In this document: one piece after another, positions 10,717-20,463 of the stretch
How positions within the stretch are numbered: position 1 is the first letter of the stretch
Layout of the letters: each line of letters begins with the position of its first letter
From: Halomonas sp. GT
Lineage (GTDB): Bacteria > Pseudomonadota > Gammaproteobacteria > Pseudomonadales > Halomonadaceae
Reading direction: 5' to 3'
Length of the DNA: 64,000 nucleotides
Assembly (NCBI RefSeq): GCF_002082565.1
Contig: NZ_CP020562.1
Span: 1,798,001 to 1,862,000, forward strand
Notes under the pieces: generated by a model
What the model saw: only the letters and a program-made list of their open reading frames with translations
Told to the model about the DNA's origin: nothing
Database searches by the model: none
Translations under genes and position numbers: made by a program

Positions 10717-10740
10717 AAGGGGTCGCCTAGGCGACCCCTT
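10717..10740. terminator. Perfect 24-bp palindrome after clpX
   Basis: Half-site AAGGGGTCGCCT (10717-10728) is followed by its exact reverse complement with no spacer. As RNA it folds with a small CCTAGG-derived loop; a short GTTATT tail follows. It most likely ends clpX transcription ahead of lon, although a perfect dyad could also be a protein-binding site. Confidence 0.6.
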
Positions 10741-10867
10741 GTTATTCATAAGTTACTCATGAAATGTTTGCCTAGTTGCTCAGCACCTAGCGCTATGCTT
10801 TTCATACTGTGAGGTACTTGGCTAAGTACCCTTTCAAGTACTCATCCGATTTTGAGGAACGTCTGCG

Positions 10868-13297
10868 ATGCAGCAGAACGCCGATCAGACACAATGTCTA
10901 CCCCTGTTGCCTTTGCGGGATGTGGTCGTGTACCCGCAAATGGTTATTCCACTTTTTGTTGGTCGTGAAAAGTCCATCCAAGCGTTGGAAGCGGCGATGG
11001 AGGCCGACAAACGTGTGCTGCTGGTGGCTCAGCGCGAGGCCTCCCAGGATGAGCCTGATAACGCTGATCTTTATGCCATGGGCACCGTGGCCGATATCAT
11101 GCAACTGCTGAAATTGCCAGATGGCACTGTAAAAGTGTTGATTGAAGGTAATTTTCGCGCTGATGTTATTGATATTGAAGAGCACGAGACGGGCTACACC
11201 CAAGCTTACTTGGTGCCTCGCGAAAGCGAGCCGCTAACCAGTCGTGAGCAAGAAGCGCTGGTACGTGTGCTGCTCAACCAATTTGAGCAATACGTCAAGC
11301 TGTCCAAAAAAGTGCCTAACGAGGTACTCAATTCGCTTTCTGGGATTGAGGATCCGAGTCGGTTGGTCGATACCATCTGTGCGCATTTGTCATTAAAAAT
11401 AGGTGACAAGCAAGAGTTGCTCGAAATGGACCGCGTACGCGATCGCATTGAGCACTTAATGGCGCTGATTGAGTCCGAAATTGATTTGCTGCAGGTTGAG
11501 AAGCGCATCCGCTCGCGTGTGAAAGAGCAGATGGAAAAGACCCAGCGTGAGTATTACCTCAATGAGCAGATGAAGGCCATCCAGAAAGAGATGGGTGAGC
11601 TGGATAATGTGCCGAATGAGGTCGAAAAATACGAGCAAGCCATTGCTTCATCTGGAATGCCCAAAGAGGCGGCAGAAAAGGCTACTCAAGAGCTTGGTAA
11701 GCTAAAAATGATGGCTGCTAACTCGGCCGAAGCTACCGTGGTTCGCTCTTACCTAGACTGGCTAATAGCCGTCCCTTGGAAGAAGCGTACCCGCGTCAAG
11801 CACGACTTAGTGAAAGCTCAGGAAGTGTTGGATCAGGATCATTACGGCTTAGAAGAGGTAAAGGCGCGCATCCTTGAATATCTTGCGGTACAGAAGCGCG
11901 TGCGCAAGATGAAAGGGCCTGTATTATGCTTGGTGGGCCCGCCAGGTGTGGGTAAAACCTCTCTTGGTCAATCTATAGCACGAGCCACGAATCGTAAATA
12001 TGTTCGCCTTGCGTTAGGTGGCGTGCGTGACGAGTCTGAAATTCGCGGACATCGTCGCACTTACATAGGCTCGTTACCGGGTAAGTTAATGCAGCGGATG
12101 AGTCGTGCTGGTGTTAAAAACCCACTGTTTTTATTGGATGAAGTCGATAAGCTCGGTATGGATCACCGCGGTGACCCTGCGTCAGCGCTGCTAGAGGTGC
12201 TTGATCCCGAGCAAAACAACAGCTTTAGTGATCACTACCTTGAGTTGGACTACGATCTGTCAGAAACGCTATTTATCTGTACTGCTAACTCGATGAATAT
12301 TCCTGGTCCTTTGTTGGATCGTATGGAAATAATTCGATTGCCGGGATACACAGAAGATGAAAAGCTAGCGATCGCTAGGCGTTATTTGTTGCCAAAGCAG
12401 CAGGAAGCGAATGGCCTCAAAACAGAAGAGCTGGCTCTCAACGATGATGCTCTGCTTGAGCTAGTGAGATATTACACCCGTGAAGCAGGGGTGCGAGAGC
12501 TAGAGCGTCAGATCGCTAAAGTATGCCGTAAGGTGCTGCGTGAGCGTTTAGAGGCCGAGCAGACAACTAGTGGTAAGCAGGGTAGCCAGCTGCAGGCCCA
12601 GCAGGTGCTGGCAGCTGAAGATATTGAAGCCTATGCAGGTGTGCGCCGTTATAGCTACGGGTTAGCTGAACAGGAAGATCAAGTGGGTCGCGTGACGGGG
12701 CTAGCGTGGACATCTGTTGGCGGTGAATTACTGAATATTGAATCTGTTGTGACGCCAGGTAAGGGGCGTATTAACAAAACTGGCTCGCTGGGCGATGTTA
12801 TGAAAGAGTCAGTGAGCGCAGCGCAAACGGTCGTTAAGGCACGCGCAAAAGAGTATGGTATTGATCCGCAACGGTTTGAGAATGAAGACTTACACATTCA
12901 CGTTCCCGAGGGTGCTACACCTAAAGATGGCCCCAGTGCAGGCATCGCCATGGTAACCGCTATTGTCTCTGCTTATACTCAACGCCCAGTGCGTTGTGAT
13001 GTGGCCATGACAGGAGAAGTGAACCTACGTGGCGAAGTGATGCCTATTGGGGGGCTGAAGGAGAAATTGCTGGCAGCCCGTCGCGGTGGTATAAAGACGG
13101 TCTTGATTCCTGAGGAAAATCGTCGAGACCTCAAGGAAGTGCCAGAAAATATCAAAGGGGCGCTTGATATTCGCCCTGTACAATGGATAGATGAAGTACT
13201 GGCCGTAGCGCTTCATAACGATCCAATTGACGAGAGCGTCTCGTTAAAAGGTTCCGATCCGGCTTTTAGTTCAACCGTCGTAACGAGTACCCATTAA
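10868..13297 (+). CDS. lon: ATP-dependent Lon protease
   Basis: An 809-residue AAA+ serine protease for damaged and regulatory proteins. It has an N-terminal substrate-binding LAN domain (LPLLPLRDVVVYPQMVIPLFVGR), a coiled-coil middle, Walker A (LVGPPGVGKTSLGQ), Walker B (NPLFLLDEVDKL) and the C-terminal protease domain with the Ser-Lys dyad (PKDGPSAGIAM and a Lys about 40 residues later in GGLKEKLLAARRGG). The start has a GAGGAAC ribosome-binding site. The gene is followed by hupB, the conserved order. No clear heat-shock promoter was found in the 198 bp upstream. Confidence 0.98.
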   Translation: MQQNADQTQCLPLLPLRDVVVYPQMVIPLFVGREKSIQALEAAMEADKRVLLVAQREASQDEPDNADLYAMGTVADIMQLLKLPDGTVKVLIEGNFRADVIDIEEHETGYTQAYLVPRESEPLTSREQEALVRVLLNQFEQYVKLSKKVPNEVLNSLSGIEDPSRLVDTICAHLSLKIGDKQELLEMDRVRDRIEHLMALIESEIDLLQVEKRIRSRVKEQMEKTQREYYLNEQMKAIQKEMGELDNVPNEVEKYEQAIASSGMPKEAAEKATQELGKLKMMAANSAEATVVRSYLDWLIAVPWKKRTRVKHDLVKAQEVLDQDHYGLEEVKARILEYLAVQKRVRKMKGPVLCLVGPPGVGKTSLGQSIARATNRKYVRLALGGVRDESEIRGHRRTYIGSLPGKLMQRMSRAGVKNPLFLLDEVDKLGMDHRGDPASALLEVLDPEQNNSFSDHYLELDYDLSETLFICTANSMNIPGPLLDRMEIIRLPGYTEDEKLAIARRYLLPKQQEANGLKTEELALNDDALLELVRYYTREAGVRELERQIAKVCRKVLRERLEAEQTTSGKQGSQLQAQQVLAAEDIEAYAGVRRYSYGLAEQEDQVGRVTGLAWTSVGGELLNIESVVTPGKGRINKTGSLGDVMKESVSAAQTVVKARAKEYGIDPQRFENEDLHIHVPEGATPKDGPSAGIAMVTAIVSAYTQRPVRCDVAMTGEVNLRGEVMPIGGLKEKLLAARRGGIKTVLIPEENRRDLKEVPENIKGALDIRPVQWIDEVLAVALHNDPIDESVSLKGSDPAFSSTVVTSTH

Positions 13298-13380
13298 GCG
13301 TTAATGCTCCGTTGAGTTTTAACATTACTTAATAGTTTTGCCCAAGGCCTTGAGTTGCGGGCATTTATCGGCACTGTTGC

Positions 13381-13410
13381 TTGACAGGAGTTTCAAGGCA
13401 TTGCTATAAA
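13381..13410 (+). promoter_or_regulatory. Sigma-70-type promoter for hupB
   Basis: TTGACA (13381-13386, exact -35) and TATAAA (13405-13410, 5 of 6 at -10) with an 18-bp spacer, placing transcription start about 75 bp before the hupB start codon. It lies in the 194-bp lon-hupB gap and would give HU expression independent of lon. Confidence 0.65.
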
Positions 13411-13491
13411 ACACAGCTACGCTTTGAAGTTGTATCTAACGGTGGCAGTGCCGTTCAGAGCCATTTTTTTGAAACAGTTAAGGGGTGAAGT

Positions 13492-13764
13492 GTGAATAAG
13501 TCCGAGCTGATTGAAGCTATTGCCGCATCTGCTGATATTCCTAAAGCAGCGGCAACCCGCGCATTGGATGCCATGGTGGAGTCTGTCACCGATAGCCTCA
13601 AAAAAGGCGAAAGTGTTTCACTGGTAGGTTTTGGTACTTTCGCAATTAAAGAGCGTGCTGCTCGTACTGGTCGTAATCCGCAGACCGGCCAGCCGATTGA
13701 AATTAGCGCTGCAAAAGTCCCCAGCTTCAAAGCCGGTAAAGCGCTGAAAGACGCCGTCAACTAA
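13492..13764 (+). CDS. hupB: DNA-binding protein HU-beta
   Basis: A 90-residue histone-like protein that bends and compacts DNA as a homo- or heterodimer. It begins [16 protein letters not shown] and carries the DNABII signature [25 protein letters not shown] with the intercalating Pro in GRNP. The start is GTG, 5-10 nt after AAGGGG. It sits between lon and ppiD as in most gammaproteobacteria, with its own promoter and a strong terminator. Confidence 0.97.
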   Translation: MNKSELIEAIAASADIPKAAATRALDAMVESVTDSLKKGESVSLVGFGTFAIKERAARTGRNPQTGQPIEISAAKVPSFKAGKALKDAVN

Positions 13765-13788
13765 TTGGCTCGCGTTTGCTGTAAGCTA

Positions 13789-13826
13789 ATGGGCGCATCG
13801 CATTCGCGATGCGCCCATGTTTTTTT
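13789..13826 (+). terminator. Strong intrinsic terminator after hupB
   Basis: A 13-bp perfect stem (ATGGGCGCATCGC, 13789-13801, paired with 13806-13818), loop ATTC, then G and seven T (13820-13826). Confidence 0.85.
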
Positions 13827-13875
13827 CTGGCCCGATAGTTAGGGCGATAGATAGCTGTGATGATCTGAGGCTAGC

Positions 13876-15693
13876 ATGCTGCAAAGTATTCGAGATGGCT
13901 CCAGAAGCTGGGGTGCCAAAATAATTATCGGTGTCATGGTGGCTGCCATGGCGCTTTTTGGCGTGGAGTCGCTGTTTAGTGTCTTTGGCGATGATCCTAA
14001 TGAAGTGGCGAGCGTTAACGGCGAACCAATCATGCGTCAGCAGGTTGAGCTTGAGGTGCAACGTGCGCTTCGCTCTGGACAAGTACCACCAGAGCAAGAG
14101 CGGGCGCTTCGTAATGATGTCCTTGACCAGCTGATAACTCAGCAACTGCTAACACAGTATGCTGAAGACGGTGGTGTGTTCGTCTCCGATGCCCAACTAG
14201 ATCAAATGATTGTTGGTCTGCCAGAGTTCCATGATCAAGATGGTCGTTTTTCGGCTGAGATATTCCGCAACCGTCTTGCCGGTGCCGGATATACCCCAGT
14301 GGCGTTTCGTGAAGAGCTGCGTGCCGATATCAAGCGCCAGCACTTGCAGCAAGGCCTTGCTTTTAGCGACTTTAGCCTGGAAAGCGAGCAGGAGCGCTTA
14401 GCTCAGCTGCAGCGTCAGCAGCGCAGTTTTCGCTATATTTTATTAGATGCCAATGATGTAAATGTAGAGACGGATGTTACTGAAGCGCAAATGCAGGAAT
14501 ACTTCGATGCAAACCAGGCACGTTTCGAGCGTCCTGAGCAGGTGCGCGTTGAATATGTGCTAGTTGACCGTCAAACCATGGCGGAAAATGTTGAGGTTGA
14601 CGAGCAAAGCTTGCGCGATGCGTGGCGGGAGCAGAATCGCAACGCTGATAGACGTGTCTCTCATATCATGGTGACGTTTGGCGAAGAGCGTAGCCGTGAA
14701 GAAGCGCAAGCGCACGCTAATGAGGCTTTAGAAGCCTTGAGTAGTGGTGAATCTTTCGCCGATACAGCACTGCGTTATTCAGATGACACGGCGAGTGCTG
14801 AGGAAGGCGGCGACTTAGGGGTAATTAGTCGTGGTTTCTTTGGTGATGCCTTTGATGAAGCTGCTTTTACTCTAGATGAAGGTGAAACATCTCAACTGGT
14901 GGAAATGGATGGAGCATTTCATATCCTTCAGGTAACCGAGCTGGTAGCGCCCGCCTTTGAAGAGCAGCGTGAGGCACTTCAACAAGATGTTGCTCTGCGT
15001 GAAGTCAATGATGAGTTCAATCAACAAGTTCAGCGCTTAATTGATGAGAGTTTTGCTGCCGATGATCTTCAAAGCGTTGCGGATGACCTTGGTCTAACGC
15101 TAAACCAGACTGACTGGTTAGCACGTGGTGAAGGTGAAGGCGTACTTTCAGAGCCAGGGGTGCTAGATGAGGCCTTTAGTGCTGATGTGCTAGAGGAAGG
15201 CTATAACAGCGAAGTGATCGAGCTGGATGATGATCGTCGTTTGGTGCTGCGTGTCGCGGAACATCGCGAAACGACTCAACTCACGCTAGACGATGTGCGT
15301 GACGAAGTCGCTAATGCTGTTGTTGCTCAACAACGCCAAGAAGCGCTTGAGCAAGAGGCCTCTCGCATGATCGAGGCAGTGGAAGCGGGCGAGGCCAGCG
15401 ACATTGACTGGCTTGAGGCTAACAATATCTCACGCCAGTCTGAAAGTGTACTTCCGCAGGCGGTAGTGCAAGAGGTGTTTCGTATGCCGCGTCCGCAGGA
15501 GGGCGATAGTGTTTACCGCTCTGTGTCACTTCCAGAAGGTGTTGCTATCATCGCGCTTGATAGTGTGTCCGTAGGCGAAGTTGACGAGCAGCTTACTTCT
15601 TTTGTAGCTCAAATGGCTGAACAACTCCGCGCACAGTCTGTCATTCAGGGCTTGGTGGATGATCTGCGAAGTGATGCGGAGATTGAGCGTTAA
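13876..15693 (+). CDS. ppiD: PpiD-type periplasmic folding chaperone, membrane-anchored
   Basis: A 605-residue single-pass inner-membrane protein with its bulk in the periplasm. The N-terminus is MLQSIRDGSRSWGAKIIIGVM with a membrane helix at about 14-35. A SurA-like N-domain follows (NGEPIMRQQVELEV, LDQLITQQLL), then a parvulin-type PPIC domain at about 255-355 (SHIMVTFGEERSREEAQ, SFADTALRYSDDTASAEEGGDLG). PpiD works near the Sec translocon on emerging outer-membrane proteins; its isomerase domain is usually inactive. It follows hupB as in E. coli. Confidence 0.94.
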   Translation: MLQSIRDGSRSWGAKIIIGVMVAAMALFGVESLFSVFGDDPNEVASVNGEPIMRQQVELEVQRALRSGQVPPEQERALRNDVLDQLITQQLLTQYAEDGGVFVSDAQLDQMIVGLPEFHDQDGRFSAEIFRNRLAGAGYTPVAFREELRADIKRQHLQQGLAFSDFSLESEQERLAQLQRQQRSFRYILLDANDVNVETDVTEAQMQEYFDANQARFERPEQVRVEYVLVDRQTMAENVEVDEQSLRDAWREQNRNADRRVSHIMVTFGEERSREEAQAHANEALEALSSGESFADTALRYSDDTASAEEGGDLGVISRGFFGDAFDEAAFTLDEGETSQLVEMDGAFHILQVTELVAPAFEEQREALQQDVALREVNDEFNQQVQRLIDESFAADDLQSVADDLGLTLNQTDWLARGEGEGVLSEPGVLDEAFSADVLEEGYNSEVIELDDDRRLVLRVAEHRETTQLTLDDVRDEVANAVVAQQRQEALEQEASRMIEAVEAGEASDIDWLEANNISRQSESVLPQAVVQEVFRMPRPQEGDSVYRSVSLPEGVAIIALDSVSVGEVDEQLTSFVAQMAEQLRAQSVIQGLVDDLRSDAEIER

Positions 15694-15716
15694 TTAACGC
15701 GTTTTTATCAACCCAA

Positions 15717-15751
15717 AAAAAGCCGGTCAAATTAATTTTGGCCGGCTTTTT
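15717..15751. terminator. Bidirectional terminator between ppiD and lpxH
   Basis: AAAAAGCCGGTCAAA (15717-15731) pairs with TTTTGGCCGGCTTTTT (15736-15751) across a TTAA loop with one G-T pair; A and T tracts on both sides serve both converging genes. Confidence 0.85.
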
Positions 15752-15773
15752 AGATCACGTGCAACGTTAGGTA

Positions 15774-16544
15774 TTAGGGTGGATTGGCTAAGGTGAATTG
15801 GCGCAGAATAGGCATGGCACTGTGTTCTGCTGTGCGTTCAATGACGATGTCCCAGCCATGGTGAGCATCCCAATCACCGAGAACAAAACGTTTTGCAGGA
15901 ACGTCCTCAACCGTCAGGTCATGTACCTTTGGCCGATGGGTGTGACCATGAATCATGGTGGTAACACCTGAGTGCGCCATCAGTGCAACCACTTCTTCAT
16001 GTGTCACGTCCATGATCGCTTCCGCTTTACTCGCGTTGGCATCGCCCGACTGCATACGCAGACTCTTGGCAAGCTCCAACCGCTGATCAAGGGGTAAGGA
16101 TAGGATTTGTGTTTGCCACTGAGAATCTCTCGACTGTTGGCGGAACGCCATGTAAGCATCATCTTTAGTGCAAAGGCTATCGCCATGTAGAATAACGACA
16201 GGCACTCCTTGGAGTTCTACCGTTTGGCTTTCGGGTAGCAGAGAGGCTTGGCACTCACCGATAAAGCGCTCGCCAATCAGAAAGTCGCGATTGCCGTGCA
16301 GGAAATAAATCGCGGTTCCGTTGCTGCTTAATTTGCGTAACCGTTTGATTACTTCCCAGGCAATGTCGCTAAGAGGATGCGGTGTGTCAAGGAGATCATC
16401 TCCGATCCAGGCGTCAAACAGGTCGCCTAGAATATACAGGGCATCAGCCCCAGTAGCGGTGTGCTCTAAGTAACGATAAAACCCCTGATTAATCTCAGGG
16501 GTATCACTGCTTAGATGCATATCAGCTATCAGCAGAGTGCGCAT
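15774..16544 (-). CDS. lpxH: UDP-2,3-diacylglucosamine diphosphatase
   Basis: LpxH hydrolyses UDP-2,3-diacylglucosamine to lipid X in lipid A synthesis at the inner membrane. The 256-residue protein carries all calcineurin-like metallophosphatase motifs: D-x-H (IADMHLSS), GDLFDAW, HGNRDFLIG, VILHGDSL and MIHGHTHRP. It begins 13 bp after ppiB on the same strand, an order common in gammaproteobacteria. Confidence 0.95.
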   Translation of the reverse strand: MRTLLIADMHLSSDTPEINQGFYRYLEHTATGADALYILGDLFDAWIGDDLLDTPHPLSDIAWEVIKRLRKLSSNGTAIYFLHGNRDFLIGERFIGECQASLLPESQTVELQGVPVVILHGDSLCTKDDAYMAFRQQSRDSQWQTQILSLPLDQRLELAKSLRMQSGDANASKAEAIMDVTHEEVVALMAHSGVTTMIHGHTHRPKVHDLTVEDVPAKRFVLGDWDAHHGWDIVIERTAEHSAMPILRQFTLANPP

Positions 16545-16557
16545 AGAACTCCCATAA

Positions 16558-17058
16558 TTAGTCGGCTTCTTTTACATAGGCGCGCTCAATGATGACATCG
16601 TCTGCGGGCACGTCAGCGTGCATGCCACGGCGTGTGGTGCTTACACCACGGATGGCGTCTACCACATCCATGCCGTCGACAACCTCTCCAAACACGGCAT
16701 AGCCCCAGCCTTGAAGACTTTTACCACTATGATTTAAGAAGCTATTGTTACCAACGTTGATAAAGAACTGTGCTGTGGCAGAGTGAGGATCTTGAGTGCG
16801 CGCCATCGCCAGTGTGCCAACCGTATTTTGTAATCCATTGTCAGCTTCGTTCTCGATCGGATCACGCGTTGGCTTTTGGTTAAAATCTTGATCGAAGCCA
16901 CCGCCCTGAACCATAAAACCATCGATAACACGATGAAACAAAGTGCCGTCATAAAAACCTTCGCGGACATATTGCTCAAAGTTGGCGGCAGTTTTCGGCG
17001 CTTTTTCATGATTAAGCGCAATAGTGATGTCACCGTGGTTGGTCTGTAATACGATCAT
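16558..17058 (-). CDS. ppiB: Cytoplasmic peptidyl-prolyl isomerase B (cyclophilin)
   Basis: A 166-residue cyclophilin accelerating cis-trans proline isomerisation. Key motifs are FHRVIDGFMVQGGGF (catalytic Arg, Phe and Gln), TVGTLAMAR, SATAQFFINV and YAVFGEVVDGMDVV. There is no signal peptide, so it is cytoplasmic. ATG at 17058 follows AGGAA with good spacing; the frame extends to a TTG at 17076, which overlaps that site and is less likely. lpxH follows in the operon. Confidence 0.94.
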   Translation of the reverse strand: MIVLQTNHGDITIALNHEKAPKTAANFEQYVREGFYDGTLFHRVIDGFMVQGGGFDQDFNQKPTRDPIENEADNGLQNTVGTLAMARTQDPHSATAQFFINVGNNSFLNHSGKSLQGWGYAVFGEVVDGMDVVDAIRGVSTTRRGMHADVPADDVIIERAYVKEAD

Positions 17059-17090
17059 AGATAAATTCCTGTTCAATAAAGGCGTTCGCC

Positions 17091-17121
17091 TTGGCGCTGT
17101 GCATCGGCGTCACGTTATAAT
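17091..17121 (+). promoter_or_regulatory. Probable promoter of glnS-cysS
   Basis: A perfect -10 hexamer TATAAT (17116-17121) with a weak TTGGCG 19 bp upstream (17091-17096), facing glnS from the divergent ppiB-glnS gap. The exact -10 is seen directly; the -35 assignment is tentative. Confidence 0.5.
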
Positions 17122-17214
17122 AGCGGTTTTGCTTGGCACCGCGAAGCGCAAACCCTAATAGCTTAGGCATTGGTTGCCTAGCCCGCCATCCACCATGAGG
17201 TTATCAACACCACC

Positions 17215-18894
17215 ATGACCAACGAGACCACCCCAGCGCCGAACTTCATTCGCAACCAAGTACGCGACGAAATAGAGGGCGGCCAGGTCACCAAAATCGT
17301 GACGCGCTTTCCTCCCGAACCTAATGGCTTTCTACATATCGGTCATGCAAAGTCGATCTGTTTAAACTTCGGGTTGGCAGAGCAGCTAGGTGGTGACTGT
17401 CATCTGCGCTTTGACGACACCAACCCCGCGAAGGAAGAGCAGGCGTATATCGACGCTATCAAAGAAGACGTCAGCTGGTTAGGCTTTAACTGGGCAGGCC
17501 CAGTTCGCTTTGCTTCTGATTATTTCGACCAGCTTTATGCGTGGGCACAACATCTTATTCGCGAGGATAAAGCTTACGTTGATGATCTTTCGCCAGATGA
17601 AATTCGCGAATACCGTGGCACACTCACGGCACCGGGTAAGCCAAGTCCATACCGCGAGCGCAGCGTTGACGAAAACCTAGATTTGCTGGAACGCATGCGT
17701 AACGGCGAGTTTGGCGAAGGTGAAAAAGTACTGCGCGCAAAAATTGATATGGCGTCGCCTAATATCAATCTTCGTGACCCGATCCTTTATCGAATTCGCC
17801 ATGCTAGCCACCATCAAACAGGTGACAAGTGGAAAATCTACCCGTCGTACGATTTTACCCACGGCCAGTCAGATGCCATCGAAGGCATTACCCATTCAAT
17901 CTGTACGCTGGAGTTTGAAGACCATCGCCCGCTTTACGAGTGGTTTTTGAATAACTTGCCGGTTCCCGCCAAGCCGCGCCAAATCGAGTTTGCTCGACTT
18001 AATTTGGATTACACCCTCACTTCGAAGCGCAAGCTGAAACTGCTGGTTGACGAGCAGATTGTCGATGGCTGGGACGATCCGCGTATGCCAACTATTTCAG
18101 GTATGCGTCGTCGCGGCTATACGCCGGCATCCATTCGCAAGTTCTGTGAGATGATTGGTGTTACGCGCGCCGATGGCGGCTTGGTGGATATTGCCATGCT
18201 AACGCATGCGATTCGCTCTGATCTTGAGGACAATGCGCCGCGGGCAATGTGCGTATTGAACCCCCTTAAGGTGGTGCTGACCAACGTTCCTGAAGACCAT
18301 GAAGAAGTGTATGACGTGCCTGGGCATCCTGCGCGCGAAGATATGGCTGTGCGTAAGGTTCCGTTTAGTCGCGAGCTATATATTGACCAAGAAGACTTCA
18401 TGGAAGACGCGCCCAAAAAGTTTTTCCGTTTAGCGCCTGGCAAAGAAGTCCGTCTGCGTAATAGCTATGTGATTCGTTGTGATGACGTTGTTAAGAACGA
18501 TGCGGGTGACGTGACGGAGCTGCACTGTTCGGTGGATTTCGATACGCTAGGTAAAAATCCTGAAGGCCGAAAGGTGAAAGGCGTGATTCACTGGGTGAGT
18601 GCAGCCCACGGTGTACCGATGGAAGTGCGTTTATATGACAATTTATTCACGGTTGAACAGCCAGATCGTGACAAAGATGTCGACTTTCTCGAACACCTGA
18701 ACCCTGACTCCTTGACGGTGTGCCACGCCATTGGAGAGCCGAGTTTGGCAAATGCTGTCCCAGAAGATCGCTTCCAGTTTGAGCGAGTGGGCTATTTCTG
18801 CGCGGACCGTCATGCTTCCAAGCCAGGTCACCTAGTGTTTAATCGTACCGTTGGGTTGAAAGATAGCTGGGCGAAAATCAAACAGAAGGGCTAA
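17215..18894 (+). CDS. glnS: Glutaminyl-tRNA synthetase
   Basis: A 559-residue class I synthetase. The HIGH motif is in [21 protein letters not shown] and the KMSKS equivalent is [11 protein letters not shown]. Substrate-contacting segments [11 protein letters not shown] and [33 protein letters not shown] are intact, and the C-terminal anticodon-binding beta-barrels run from about 340 to the end. Direct glutaminylation with GlnRS is typical of gammaproteobacteria. An ATG 20 nt upstream opens a seven-codon out-of-frame reading that overlaps the start; I do not give it significance. cysS follows after 11 bp. Confidence 0.98.
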   Translation: MTNETTPAPNFIRNQVRDEIEGGQVTKIVTRFPPEPNGFLHIGHAKSICLNFGLAEQLGGDCHLRFDDTNPAKEEQAYIDAIKEDVSWLGFNWAGPVRFASDYFDQLYAWAQHLIREDKAYVDDLSPDEIREYRGTLTAPGKPSPYRERSVDENLDLLERMRNGEFGEGEKVLRAKIDMASPNINLRDPILYRIRHASHHQTGDKWKIYPSYDFTHGQSDAIEGITHSICTLEFEDHRPLYEWFLNNLPVPAKPRQIEFARLNLDYTLTSKRKLKLLVDEQIVDGWDDPRMPTISGMRRRGYTPASIRKFCEMIGVTRADGGLVDIAMLTHAIRSDLEDNAPRAMCVLNPLKVVLTNVPEDHEEVYDVPGHPAREDMAVRKVPFSRELYIDQEDFMEDAPKKFFRLAPGKEVRLRNSYVIRCDDVVKNDAGDVTELHCSVDFDTLGKNPEGRKVKGVIHWVSAAHGVPMEVRLYDNLFTVEQPDRDKDVDFLEHLNPDSLTVCHAIGEPSLANAVPEDRFQFERVGYFCADRHASKPGHLVFNRTVGLKDSWAKIKQKG

Positions 18895-18905
18895 GGAATC
18901 GTCAT

Positions 18906-20312
18906 ATGCACATTTATAATACGCTGACACGTCGCAAAGAACCGTTTACCCCGCTGGTGGCGGGTAAAGTTAGCATGTATGTCTGCGGCATGACGGTGTA
19001 TGACTACTGTCACCTTGGCCACGCGCGGGTCATGGTGGCCTTCGATGTGATAACCCGCTACCTACGTTATCGCGGTTATGATGTTACTTATGTCCGTAAC
19101 ATCACTGACATTGACGATAAAATTCTCAAGCGTGCGGAAGAGAATGACGAATCGATTAGCGCACTCACCGAGCGCATGATTCAGGCGATGCATGAAGACG
19201 AAACACGTCTTGGTGTATTACCCCCAAGCCATGAGCCTAGGGCGACAGGTCATATTGATGACATTGTTGCCATGATTGAGACGCTGATTAAGAAAGACTT
19301 TGCGTATGCCGCTGCGAATGGTGATGTGTATTACCGGGTACGCAAGTTCGCTGATTACGGCAAGCTAAATAATCGCCAACTTGATGATATGCGTTCTGGT
19401 GCCCGGGTTGAGGTTGATGTTCATAAAGAAGATCCACTCGATTTTGTGCTTTGGAAAGCCGCTAAACCGGGCGAAGCACACTGGCACTCTCCTTGGGGCA
19501 ATGGCCGCCCAGGATGGCATATTGAGTGTTCAGCAATGTCGACGTGCTGCTTAGGCGATACCTTTGATATTCATGGTGGAGGCCCTGATCTTACGTTTCC
19601 TCATCATGAAAATGAAATTGCCCAATCAGAGGCGGCGACTGGTAAAACCTACGTCAACACCTGGATGCATGCCGGGGCTGTGCGGGTTAATCAGGAAAAG
19701 ATGTCAAAATCGCTGGGTAACTTTTTTACCATACGTGATGTGTTGGCTGAGCATGATCCGGAAGTCGTGCGTTTCTTGCTAGTGGCTAGCCACTACCGCA
19801 GCCCAATTAACTACTCGGTGGATTCTCTCCATGAGGCTCGCAAATCGCTGACACGTTTTTATACCGCATTAGAGGGCGTGGAAGTAGAGGGTGTGGAAGT
19901 GTTGTCTGGTGGTGATAATGATGAGGCAGGCTATGCCGAGCGTTTCACTACGGCGATGGATGATGACTTTAATTCGCCTGAAGCATTGGCGGTATTATTC
20001 GATTTGGCGCGGGATCTCAATCGCGCTAAGAGCGAGTCGTCAGAAAAAGCGCAGCGTTTAGCATCACAATTAACACGTCTAGCGGGTGTGTTAGGGCTTC
20101 TGCAGCAAGATCCTCAGACTTTTTTGAAAGGTAATCAGCAGCAGGTAGCGCTGAGTGAGGCTGAGATTGAGGCCAAAATAGCACAGCGTAAGGAAGCAAA
20201 AGCGAATAAAGATTTTGCTCACGCAGATGCTATTCGAGATGAGCTTGCGAGTTTGGGTATTATCCTGAAGGATTCCCGTGAGGGGACAACCTGGGTGATT
20301 GAAGCGCCTTAA
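18906..20312 (+). CDS. cysS: Cysteinyl-tRNA synthetase
   Basis: A 468-residue class I enzyme. Visible are the zinc ligand and HIGH region [19 protein letters not shown], the second zinc region [41 protein letters not shown] and [16 protein letters not shown] helical C-terminal DALR-like domain completes it ([26 protein letters not shown]). It is co-transcribed with glnS. Confidence 0.98.
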   Translation: MHIYNTLTRRKEPFTPLVAGKVSMYVCGMTVYDYCHLGHARVMVAFDVITRYLRYRGYDVTYVRNITDIDDKILKRAEENDESISALTERMIQAMHEDETRLGVLPPSHEPRATGHIDDIVAMIETLIKKDFAYAAANGDVYYRVRKFADYGKLNNRQLDDMRSGARVEVDVHKEDPLDFVLWKAAKPGEAHWHSPWGNGRPGWHIECSAMSTCCLGDTFDIHGGGPDLTFPHHENEIAQSEAATGKTYVNTWMHAGAVRVNQEKMSKSLGNFFTIRDVLAEHDPEVVRFLLVASHYRSPINYSVDSLHEARKSLTRFYTALEGVEVEGVEVLSGGDNDEAGYAERFTTAMDDDFNSPEALAVLFDLARDLNRAKSESSEKAQRLASQLTRLAGVLGLLQQDPQTFLKGNQQQVALSEAEIEAKIAQRKEAKANKDFAHADAIRDELASLGIILKDSREGTTWVIEAP

Positions 20313-20370
20313 GTGTTATCAATGTTGAGCGTGATTGCAGCGGGTGTCATCGAATAAAAGCGTTGTAGAT

Positions 20371-20398
20371 GTCAGACGCCGTTGATATGGCGTCTGAC
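20371..20398 (+). terminator. Hairpin after cysS
   Basis: GTCAGACGCC (20371-20380), loop GTTGATAT, GGCGTCTGAC (20389-20398): a perfect 10-bp stem without a T run. Possible Rho-assisted terminator or 3'-end stabiliser, or an operator dyad upstream of the osmoprotectant operon. Confidence 0.4.
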
Positions 20399-20463
20399 GT
20401 CAACGCAGTTGACTCTTATACTGAGATGATACCTTCAAGACGCTAAATAATAGGATGACCACT

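Noticed and set aside
17195..17218. Seven-codon upstream frame overlapping the glnS start by ATGA
   Set aside because: Only eight codons long, with no ribosome-binding site of its own and no attenuator-like structure; probably chance.
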